A program made the position numbers and the translations under genes. Below, piece after piece: positions 1 through 5,085 of a DNA stretch of 9,510 nucleotides (the stretch's first letter is position 1; each line of letters starts with the position of its first letter). Origin of the DNA: JAUYIV01 sp035464675 (GTDB lineage Bacteria > Actinomycetota > Acidimicrobiia > Spongiisociales > UBA11373); assembly GCA_035464675.1 (NCBI GenBank), contig DATHSA010000048.1, positions 1-9,510 on the forward strand, given 5' to 3'. The notes under the pieces were generated by a model that saw only the letters and a program-made list of their open reading frames with translations, was not told where the DNA came from and did no database searches.

Positions 1-469
1 GGTACTCGCGCAGGGCGGTGTCCATGTCGCAGAAGAGGACACCCAGGCCCTCGAGGTCCTCGCGATTGCGGTGGTAGACGACCTCGGACTCGTACTGGGC
101 GGTGACCCCGGCGAGGTACTTGCGCTCCGCCTCGGGAATGCCCAGCTTCTCGTAGGTGTCCTTGATCGACTCCGGGACCATGTCCCAGTCCTTGGCCTGG
201 CCCTCCATCGGCTTGATGTAGTAGTAGATGTCGTCGAAGTCGATGGTGTCGAGGAGCCCTCCGCCACCCCACTTGGGCACGGGCTTGCGGAGGAAGCGCT
301 GGTAGGCCTTGAGGCGGAACTCGAGCATCCACTCGGGCTCCTTCTTCATGGCCGACATGGCGCGGATCACCTCTTCGTTCAGCCCCTTCTGGGGCTTGAA
401 GACGTAGTCGGCCTCGGTGTCCGCCCAGCCCAGCTGGTACTTGCCGAGATCGATGTCGACTTTTGCCAT
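1..469 (-). CDS. sufB: Fe-S cluster assembly protein SufB (N-terminal part, cut by window edge)
   Basis: SufB is the scaffold subunit of the cytosolic SufBCD complex, which builds Fe-S clusters from SufS/SufU-derived sulfur, with SufC as the ATPase. Translating the minus strand from the ATG at 469 gives 156 residues with no stop, running off the left edge. SufB proteins are usually about 470 residues, so roughly two thirds of the C-terminal side is missing. Recognisable SufB features are the aromatic-rich DFDDIYYYIKP (residues 78-87), a stretch around residues 120-135 (AGVTAQYESEVVYH) and GVLFCDMDTALREY near residues 143-156, all characteristic of the family. The start is supported by a strong GGAGGGGG ribosome site seven bases upstream. 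The other suf genes, if linked, lie outside the window. No SufR-type regulator precedes the gene; a Rossmann-fold gene is divergent instead. The family call is close to certain. Confidence 0.95.
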   Translation of the reverse strand, partial: MAKVDIDLGKYQLGWADTEADYVFKPQKGLNEEVIRAMSAMKKEPEWMLEFRLKAYQRFLRKPVPKWGGGGLLDTIDFDDIYYYIKPMEGQAKDWDMVPESIKDTYEKLGIPEAERKYLAGVTAQYESEVVYHRNREDLEGLGVLFCDMDTALREY

Positions 470-476
470 GAACGAA

Positions 477-484
477 CCCCCTCC
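477..484 (-). promoter_or_regulatory. Ribosome binding site of sufB
   Basis: Read on the minus strand this is GGAGGGGG, seven bases before the ATG at 469. It is a strong Shine-Dalgarno match and fixes the sufB start. Confidence 0.7.
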
Positions 485-508
485 AGGGTGTCTCGCGCCG
501 CGATCGGG

Positions 509-538
509 ATGGTACCCAGCGGGTGGGACCGCCCCGAA
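509..538 (-). promoter_or_regulatory. Candidate sufB promoter
   Basis: On the minus strand a TTCGGG box (533-538) is followed after 18 bases by TACCAT (509-514), which fits the actinobacterial TANNNT -10 pattern. Initiation about seven bases further on would give a leader of some 30 bases containing the strong ribosome site. The -35 match is poor, so this is a candidate only. Confidence 0.35.
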
Positions 539-742
539 TCCCGCTCTGTGTGCCCGGACCGGCCCCCGGATGGGGCCGACCCGGGACTTCAAAAGGAGCG
601 GTGCGCCGGATACGGAGTGGGGAGTGGGGGGAAGACCGACCCGTGCCCGGCGCCCCGCTACGACCATTACAACACGATCGGGGCGCTAATCGTTCCCGGA
701 TGGGGACCAATCGAACCGGTGTTCGGTGACAGGACTGGGCCC

Positions 743-748
743 TATCCT
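743..748 (+). promoter_or_regulatory. -10 box for leaderless transcription of the gene at 755
   Basis: TATCCT matches TANNNT. Its last T lies seven bases before the A of the ATG at 755, so a transcript starting at the usual distance would begin at the start codon. There is no Shine-Dalgarno sequence between the two, which agrees with leaderless expression. No clear -35 element was seen. Confidence 0.5.
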
Positions 749-754
749 CGTGGC

Positions 755-1198
755 ATGCCCGTCATAGTCATCGGTGCCGATTCGCCGCTGGGGACGGCGA
801 TCGCCGACACCCTGAGCGGGCGGGGGGGCGAGCGACGGGCGTTCGTCACCTCCCTCGAGGCTGCCGACCGCCTCCGCGACGCCGGATTCAAGGTCGCTGT
901 CGGCGATGTCAGCGACTGGACACACGTCGAGGGGGCGTCCATGGGGGCATTCACGGCCGTGCTGGTAGCCGAGGCGGCAGCCGACGGGCGGGAACTGGCG
1001 TTCGCCGCGACCCCGGAGAAGGCGGTCGACTCCTGGCTGCAGGCCGTGCAGGATGCCGAGGTGAATCGGGTGGTCCTGGTCGGGCCGGGACGCGAGTCAC
1101 CGGGTGGCTCCGAGTGGGCCGTGGTCGATCCCACCGGGCGATCACCCGCCGATGTGGCCGCCGAGGTCGCGCGCCTGGACGAGGCGGCGAGGATTTAG
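755..1198 (+). CDS. Short Rossmann-fold NAD(P)-binding protein, SDR/NmrA-like, unknown function
   Basis: This encodes a 147-residue protein. The N-terminus, VIVIGADSPLGTAIADTL (residues 3-20), is a beta-strand, glycine-rich loop and helix resembling the dinucleotide-binding start of atypical short-chain dehydrogenases. It is followed by a second strand/helix region and VGDVSD at residues 49-54, which matches the GD(V/L) element at the end of beta-3 in that superfamily. A strand NRVVLVGP lies at residues 104-111. The usual Tyr-x-x-x-Lys catalytic pair is absent, and the protein is about half the length of an ordinary SDR, so it is more likely a nucleotide-binding or sensor-like protein than a full enzyme. 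The ATG at 755 is chosen because translation from further upstream would run antisense through sufB and because of the correctly spaced -10 box. It is divergent to sufB. No specific function can be assigned. Confidence 0.7.
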   Translation: MPVIVIGADSPLGTAIADTLSGRGGERRAFVTSLEAADRLRDAGFKVAVGDVSDWTHVEGASMGAFTAVLVAEAAADGRELAFAATPEKAVDSWLQAVQDAEVNRVVLVGPGRESPGGSEWAVVDPTGRSPADVAAEVARLDEAARI

Positions 1199-1247
1199 CG
1201 CTCGATAACCGGGGAATAAGACCCGCAGGAGGGGGCGTTCGAGGGAC

Positions 1248-1253
1248 TACTCT
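1248..1253 (+). promoter_or_regulatory. Candidate -10 box upstream of infA
   Basis: TACTCT fits TANNNT and lies 43 bases before the infA ATG. A start about seven bases downstream would give a leader of around 37 bases that includes the GGAGA ribosome site. The -35 region has no good match. Confidence 0.35.
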
Positions 1254-1288
1254 GTGGTGACACGCCGGCGTTGCCGCGTGTTCGAAAC

Positions 1289-1293
1289 GGAGA
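1289..1293 (+). promoter_or_regulatory. Ribosome binding site of infA
   Basis: GGAGA ends three bases before the ATG at 1297. It is short-spaced but purine-rich, and it supports the start that gives the canonical MAK N-terminus of IF-1. Confidence 0.5.
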
Positions 1294-1296
1294 AGC

Positions 1297-1524
1297 ATGG
1301 CGAAACAGGACGACGTCGTCCGCGTGCAAGGGACGGTCATAGAGACCCTCCCCAACGCGATGTTCAAGGTCGAGACCGAGCACGGTCTCGAGATCCTGGC
1401 GCGTGCCTCCGGCAAGATGCGCCGCGGCCGATACATTCGCATCCTCCCGGGCGACAAGGTCGACATCGACCTCTCCGTCTACGACCCGAGCCGGGGCCGC
1501 ATCGTCTGGCGCTACAAGAACTGA
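1297..1524 (+). CDS. infA: Translation initiation factor IF-1 (75 residues, slightly enlarged)
   Basis: IF-1 is an S1/OB-fold protein that binds the A site of the 30S subunit during initiation. The family signature is plain: QGTVIETLPNAMFKVE (residues 11-26), SGKMR (38-42), YIRILPGDKV (46-55) and YDPSRGRIVWRYK (62-74). The protein has 75 residues where 72-73 is usual. By comparison with E. coli IF-1 there is one extra residue in the N-terminal segment, one extra in the loop after SGKMR (RGRY where bacteria usually have a shorter NY or HY), and one at the C-terminus. In most actinobacteria infA sits beside rpmJ and rpsM. Here the downstream genes are a P-loop ATPase and a PPOX-fold oxidoreductase, so this may be a relocated or second copy; the window cannot decide. 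The family call is very secure. Confidence 0.93.
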   Translation: MAKQDDVVRVQGTVIETLPNAMFKVETEHGLEILARASGKMRRGRYIRILPGDKVDIDLSVYDPSRGRIVWRYKN

Positions 1525-1589
1525 CGCCGGCCGGCCCCCGCAGTTCCTGCTTCGCCCAAGCCCTCTCCCGACGACCGACGAGACCCGAC

Positions 1590-2123
1590 ATGGACCGGTT
1601 TCATGTTCTCACCGGTGCCCCGGGCACCGGGAAGACCACCATCCTCGAGAACCTGGGGAGCGACATCTCCGTGGTCCCGGAGCCGGCGCGGCGTGTGCTG
1701 GAGACGTGGCGAGCCGAGGGGAATCCCCTGCCGGCTCGGATGGATCCCGACATGATGATCGAACGGATGATCGACCTCGCCACCCGGGACCTGGAGATGG
1801 CGAGACGGCGAGGCCCGGTCGTCTTCGATCGGGGGCTCATCGACTGTGTGGCCTACGCCCGTCACCTCGACCGTGACGACACCCGGGCGGTGGCGGCTGT
1901 CGGCGATCATCGCTACAGCGAGCGCGTGCTGTTGACCGCCCCCTGGCGCGAGATCTACGCGACCGACGACGAACGGACGATGGACTTCGAGGACGTCGAA
2001 CGGTTCCATGCGACCGTCGTGCGCACCTACCTCGACGCAGGATACGAGCTGATCGTCGTGCCCAACGCCTCCCTCGCCGAGCGCGTCGCGTTCGTCAGAC
2101 GGCACCTCGGGAGCGGGGATTAG
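1590..2123 (+). CDS. AAA_28-type P-loop ATPase/kinase-like protein
   Basis: The 177-residue protein has a Walker A motif GAPGTGKT at residues 9-16, directly after the first beta-strand. It continues with VVPEPARRVL (28-37), VVFDRGLIDCVAYA (77-90) and APWREIYATDDER (117-129), and ends with a GYELIVVP strand (151-158) and ERVAFV (164-169). This order matches the AAA_28 family, small NTPases related to the kinase domain of NadR and typically about 180 residues, so the protein appears full length. The FDRG Asp probably plays the Walker B or base role. The substrate is unknown; members are proposed to be nucleotide- or metabolite-kinase-like. The ATG at 1590 puts the P-loop in the usual place; longer readings would overlap infA. 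No good ribosome site is visible. It starts 65 bases after infA and ends 16 bases before the next gene, suggesting cotranscription. Confidence 0.82.
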   Translation: MDRFHVLTGAPGTGKTTILENLGSDISVVPEPARRVLETWRAEGNPLPARMDPDMMIERMIDLATRDLEMARRRGPVVFDRGLIDCVAYARHLDRDDTRAVAAVGDHRYSERVLLTAPWREIYATDDERTMDFEDVERFHATVVRTYLDAGYELIVVPNASLAERVAFVRRHLGSGD

Positions 2124-2139
2124 CCGCCGACCCACCCCG

Positions 2140-2649
2140 GTGCGCCCGCAGATGCCGGGCTATGGCGTCCCCGAGGACCCAGACGGGCTCCTCCCCTGGA
2201 CCTGGGCCGAAGAGCGCCTGGCAGGATGCCGGAACTACTGGGTGGTGACGGCAGACGCATCGGGCCGGCCGCACGCGATGCCCGTGTGGGGCGTGTGGTC
2301 CACCGAAGACTCGGTGTTCTGGTTCAGCGCCTCGCACGGTTCCCGCAAGATCCGGAACCTCTCGGAGAACCCGCAGATGGTCGTGACCACCGACGACTCC
2401 AGGGAGGTCGTGTCGGTCGAAGGCCGCGCCCACCCACTCGAAGCCGGCACGCGCGCGCGAATGGCCTGGGCGTGGGCCATGAAGTACGCCGATGATCCCG
2501 AGGCGTACGAGAGCGACCCCGGGGCACAAAAGGAGATGGCCGATTTCGTCCTGGCCAACGCGATCTACGAGATGGTCCCGGAGCGGGCCTTTGGAATGAT
2601 CGAGACTCCCGAGGACTTCTCCCGACGCGCCACCAAGTGGGTGTGGTGA
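2140..2649 (+). CDS. Pyridoxamine 5'-phosphate oxidase-fold (PPOX) FMN/F420-binding protein
   Basis: This is a 169-residue split-barrel protein. The sequence WTWAEERLAGCRNYWVVTADASG (20-42), then RPHAMPVWGVW (43-53), SRKIRNLSENPQMVV (68-82) and VSVEGRAHPLE (91-101) match PPOX-class proteins, common in actinobacteria, that bind FMN or deazaflavin F420. The RPHAMPVWGVW strand and the SRKxRNL segment are the parts usually lining the cofactor phosphate site. True pyridoxamine phosphate oxidase activity is not implied, since most such proteins are F420- or FMN-dependent reductases of unknown substrate. The GTG at 2140 gives the longest reading. An in-frame ATG at 2152 would shorten it by four residues, and neither has a ribosome site, so the start is uncertain. 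It follows the ATPase gene by 16 bases and converges on the GAPDH-like gene. Confidence 0.85.
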   Translation: MRPQMPGYGVPEDPDGLLPWTWAEERLAGCRNYWVVTADASGRPHAMPVWGVWSTEDSVFWFSASHGSRKIRNLSENPQMVVTTDDSREVVSVEGRAHPLEAGTRARMAWAWAMKYADDPEAYESDPGAQKEMADFVLANAIYEMVPERAFGMIETPEDFSRRATKWVW

Positions 2650-2680
2650 GGCGGACCGCGCCGCACCCGCCGGGCGATCC

Positions 2681-3742
2681 CTAGACCTCCTGGAACAGGT
2701 ACCGCCGGAGGACCTCCAGGCGGTCGCCGGCGCCGTCGGGGTGGAGGTACCAGAGGGTGGCGGCAATCGACGAGAGCAGTGCATTGCCGTCCTGCGGCGT
2801 GAAGCAGAACCCGACCAGCTCGTTGCCGTTGCGCACCGCGAGCGTCTCCACAGGAACCACGGTCTGGCTGAGGATCCGACCGTAGTAGCCGTGGTCGCGG
2901 CCAAACGAGAAGATCTGATTCGCCGAACGCTTGTGAGTGAGAGCCACCCGCGGGTTCTCCGCCAGCCGGTCGATGGCCTCGGGAACGGTGATCTCCCGAT
3001 CCAGGGCGAGGCTGAAGTGGAGGGCGTGCATGTACTGGGTGTTCAGCTTCACAGCCGACGAGTACACCGGCAGGTCGTGCCCGAGGGTCTCGAACAGCTG
3101 ATGGGCGTCCCTGGCATGGTGCGTCCCGAATCGATCGTCGTCGTGCCTGCCCACCGAAGGGCTCGGTATGAACGAGCTGTCCTGGCTGATGTCGTTGGCG
3201 CGCCGCATGCAGAGGAAGCGACCGTTCTCGAGATGGGACTCCTTGCCTTCCGCATCCATGGCGAGGGTCTTGATGAGCACCGAGATGTTGTGGGTGTTGC
3301 AGGACACGATGTGGATGAATCGGTCGTCGCCCTTGACGAGCGCCTCGTCATTGATGCCGCGGGCGTACATCTTCCCGAAGCCGAACTCCGACCCCTGGGC
3401 GAGGAACCCGAGGGGGCCACGCGCCGCCTCGTAGTGGTCGACCTTGTTGGCGTTCCCCGCCGGCGTGCAGTCGATGACCACGGAGGCGCGTTCGATGGCC
3501 TCGAGCGTCTCGAGTTTGGGCGTGTGGCCGATCTCCTCGAAGGATGCCCGCCGGTCGCCGTCGACGGCGAGCACGGCGCCCCGACCGACGAGGTCCCTGA
3601 CTTTTGCTCTCTCTTCGACCATCGGGGTGCGCTTGTGGAAGGTCACCTCGTCGATGCCGAAGGCCTCCCGGTAGTCGGCCAGAAGCCCGATGAGGGGTTC
3701 TCCGATCGTCCCCGTTCCGACGACGTGCACGATGTGTGACAT
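2681..3742 (-). CDS. Archaeal-type (type II) glyceraldehyde-3-phosphate dehydrogenase-like protein
   Basis: The 353-residue protein resembles archaeal phosphorylating GAPDH (NAD(P)-dependent, about 335-340 residues) rather than bacterial GapA. Visible elements in order are the N-terminal Rossmann loop GTGTIGEPL (residues 9-17), VVIDCTPAGNANKVDHY (88-104), corresponding to the VVD-TP-G segment, the nucleophile motif VSCNT with Cys148 (146-150), MRRAND (179-184), corresponding to the archaeal RRA phosphate-binding element, and THHARDAHQL (207-216), matching archaeal HHAKD. The archaeal C-terminal PENIDAIRA motif is not preserved; the sequence there is TPQDGNALLSSIAATL (315-330). After SCNT the residues are HNIS instead of the usual T-G/A-L. 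The catalytic core is therefore intact while other positions differ, so the substrate could be a different phosphorylated aldehyde or acyl phosphate. The ATG at 3742 has a GGGGAGAT ribosome site. No glycolytic neighbours are present. Confidence 0.78.
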   Translation of the reverse strand: MSHIVHVVGTGTIGEPLIGLLADYREAFGIDEVTFHKRTPMVEERAKVRDLVGRGAVLAVDGDRRASFEEIGHTPKLETLEAIERASVVIDCTPAGNANKVDHYEAARGPLGFLAQGSEFGFGKMYARGINDEALVKGDDRFIHIVSCNTHNISVLIKTLAMDAEGKESHLENGRFLCMRRANDISQDSSFIPSPSVGRHDDDRFGTHHARDAHQLFETLGHDLPVYSSAVKLNTQYMHALHFSLALDREITVPEAIDRLAENPRVALTHKRSANQIFSFGRDHGYYGRILSQTVVPVETLAVRNGNELVGFCFTPQDGNALLSSIAATLWYLHPDGAGDRLEVLRRYLFQEV

Positions 3743-3744
3743 GG

Positions 3745-3752
3745 ATCTCCCC
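3745..3752 (-). promoter_or_regulatory. Ribosome binding site of the GAPDH-like gene
   Basis: On the minus strand this reads GGGGAGAT just before the ATG at 3742. It supports that start, which places the GTGTIG dinucleotide loop at its usual distance from the N-terminus. Confidence 0.6.
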
Positions 3753-3775
3753 GTTGAAGAGGGCCGGTGTCATCC

Positions 3776-3804
3776 ATCGTATCGACACCGCAGCCCTGCC
3801 TGAA
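3776..3804 (-). promoter_or_regulatory. Candidate promoter of the GAPDH-like gene
   Basis: On the minus strand TTCAGG (3799-3804) and TACGAT (3776-3781) are separated by exactly 17 bases. Initiation about seven bases downstream would give a leader of some 27 bases carrying the ribosome site. The -10 fits TANNNT well; the -35 is only partly consensus. Confidence 0.5.
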
Positions 3805-3928
3805 TCGCGATCCGGCAAGGCCTTCGGGCCCCTCGAGAGAAATCCCCATCGTCGCTCCCTCTGACAGTCCACCGATTTCGATCCCGGCCCTCGACCTGAA
3901 GACCACCCTACGCCACTGAGAGTGTCCT

Positions 3929-3945
3929 TGTGGCCACATTGTGTG
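3929..3945 (+). promoter_or_regulatory. Palindromic site in the divergent intergenic region, possible operator
   Basis: TGTGGCCACA (3929-3938) is a perfect 10-base palindrome. The following TTGTGTG makes a second, overlapping inverted repeat, CACA-TTG-TGTG (3935-3945). It lies about 90 bases before the alcohol dehydrogenase start and about 150 bases upstream of the GAPDH-like promoter, so it could serve either gene. No regulator can be named. Confidence 0.25.
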
Positions 3946-4022
3946 ACCGGGGAGGACCATTTCCGATCAGCGGACTGGCTAGTCACCGCGAAGACGAGCG
4001 ATCGGAGCCGGGTCGCCTCCCC

Positions 4023-4028
4023 TAGCCT
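4023..4028 (+). promoter_or_regulatory. -10 box for near-leaderless transcription of the alcohol dehydrogenase
   Basis: TAGCCT fits TANNNT, with its last T eight bases before the G of the GTG at 4036. No Shine-Dalgarno sequence lies between. This is nearly the same spacing as at 743-755, so the transcript probably begins at or next to the start codon. Confidence 0.45.
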
Positions 4029-4035
4029 CACCGCC

Positions 4036-5046
4036 GTGCGCGCTCTCCGGTTCCACGGACCTTCAGACCTGCGCCTCGAGCAGGTCCCAGACCCGGTTGC
4101 GGACGTCGTGGTCCGGGTCTCGGCTTGCGGCGTCTGCGGGTCCGATGTTCATTTCCTCGATGGGTCGGCGCGCACGGCGTACACGCCCATCACGCTCGGT
4201 CACGAGATCGCCGGAGTCGTCGCGCGATCGCAGAGCGAGGAGTGGCCGGAAGGAACCGAGGTCCTCGTGCTTGCAGGCGGGCATTGCGGCGTGTGCCCGC
4301 GCTGCCGGGAAGGGCGGCCCAACCTCTGCGAGCGATCGGAGGTCATGGGCATCGATATCGATGGCGGCCTCGCCGATCTGGTGGCGGTTCGGCCGGACAT
4401 GCTGATCCACCGCCCGGAGGGCGTCTCCGCCACCGACGCCGCCACTGCGGTCGACGCCGGTGCCACGGCCTGGCACGCGGTCACGCGCCGGGCGGGCGTC
4501 GCGCCGGGCGACGCCGTCGCGATCATCGGTGTCGGCGGCCTCGGCGGCTACGCGGTGCAGATCGCCCGCGGCGCCGGCGCGAGCCCCGTCATCGCCGCGG
4601 ACACCGATCCGAAGAGGCTGGAGGATGCTCGCCGATTCGGGGCGGACGAGGTGATCCTCGTGGAGGAGCGGAAGTCTCTGGGGCGTGCGGTCAAGCTGCT
4701 CACCGGAGGCGGAGCCGACAAGGCGCTGGAGTTCGTGGGCCAGGCGTCCACGGTCGACGCAGCCGTCAAGAGCCTCCGACCCGGCGGTGTCGCCGTCGCC
4801 GTCGGGGTGGGGATCGAGCCGATCACAACGCTGCCCCCCGTGCTGTGGTCGAACAACGAGTACACCCTCACCGGCTCCTACGGCAGCCTTCCCGGCGACG
4901 TCGACGCCATACTCGCCGGACTGGCGGACGGCCGGCTCCGGGCTCCAGCGATAGAGGAGACCCCGCTCGAGGAAGCCGCGGCATCGATCCTCTCGTTGGC
5001 GCAGGGCGAACGGCTCACCGCCGGACGGTTGATGGTGATCCCGTGA
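4036..5046 (+). CDS. Zinc-dependent medium-chain alcohol dehydrogenase
   Basis: This 336-residue protein is a member of the MDR superfamily, cytosolic enzymes that oxidise alcohols or polyols (or reduce aldehydes) with NAD(P). Catalytic zinc ligands are seen as Cys34 in CGVCGSD (31-37) and His56-Glu57 in GHE, with Asp140 in VDAGATAWHA at the third-ligand position. The structural zinc lobe is complete: Cys84, Cys87, Cys90 and Cys98. The coenzyme fold has GVGGLG at 165-170 and an Asp at 189 at the end of the second strand, which usually favours NAD over NADP. The GTG at 4036 gives the normal MRALRF-type N-terminus; a 38-residue longer reading from 3922 has no family similarity and would include the -10 box. 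Substrate cannot be inferred. It stands alone, divergent from the GAPDH-like gene and convergent with the ABC operon. Confidence 0.9.
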   Translation: MRALRFHGPSDLRLEQVPDPVADVVVRVSACGVCGSDVHFLDGSARTAYTPITLGHEIAGVVARSQSEEWPEGTEVLVLAGGHCGVCPRCREGRPNLCERSEVMGIDIDGGLADLVAVRPDMLIHRPEGVSATDAATAVDAGATAWHAVTRRAGVAPGDAVAIIGVGGLGGYAVQIARGAGASPVIAADTDPKRLEDARRFGADEVILVEERKSLGRAVKLLTGGGADKALEFVGQASTVDAAVKSLRPGGVAVAVGVGIEPITTLPPVLWSNNEYTLTGSYGSLPGDVDAILAGLADGRLRAPAIEETPLEEAAASILSLAQGERLTAGRLMVIP

Positions 5047-5054
5047 CCTGAGAA

Positions 5055-5067
5055 CGCCGTCACGGCG
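5055..5067. terminator. Weak hairpin between convergent genes
   Basis: CGCCG-TCA-CGGCG forms a 5-bp GC stem with a 3-base loop in the 39-bp gap between the dehydrogenase and ABC operon stops. It is symmetrical and could act in both directions, but no T-run follows on either strand, so it is at best a weak intrinsic terminator. Confidence 0.25.
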
Positions 5068-5085
5068 ACTCCCGCCAGGTTGGGA

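Noticed and set aside
614..631. G-rich tract with tandem GGAGTGG, possible G-quadruplex
   Set aside because: It has only two runs of three or more G; it does not meet the four-run requirement and there is no other support.
523..729. Small open frame in the divergent intergenic region
   Set aside because: It has a low-complexity Pro/Gly/Arg composition typical of GC-rich noncoding frames and no ribosome site.
71..754. Open frame extending the Rossmann gene 228 codons upstream
   Set aside because: It runs antisense through sufB and past a well-placed -10 box; protein similarity begins only at 755.
1254..1589. 112-codon upstream extension of the AAA_28 ATPase
   Set aside because: It overlaps infA in another frame, and the P-loop would then lie far from the N-terminus, unlike the family.
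2650..2671. GGCGG/CCGCC inverted repeat between convergent genes as a terminator
   Set aside because: It has a 5-bp stem with a 12-base loop and no T-run; this is common by chance in GC-rich DNA.
2741..3739. 332-codon open frame on the plus strand
   Set aside because: It is the antisense shadow of the GAPDH-like gene; the minus-strand product has clear family motifs and this one has none.
3922..4035. 38-residue N-terminal extension of the alcohol dehydrogenase
   Set aside because: It lacks family similarity and contains the -10 box; the GTG at 4036 gives the standard MDR N-terminus.
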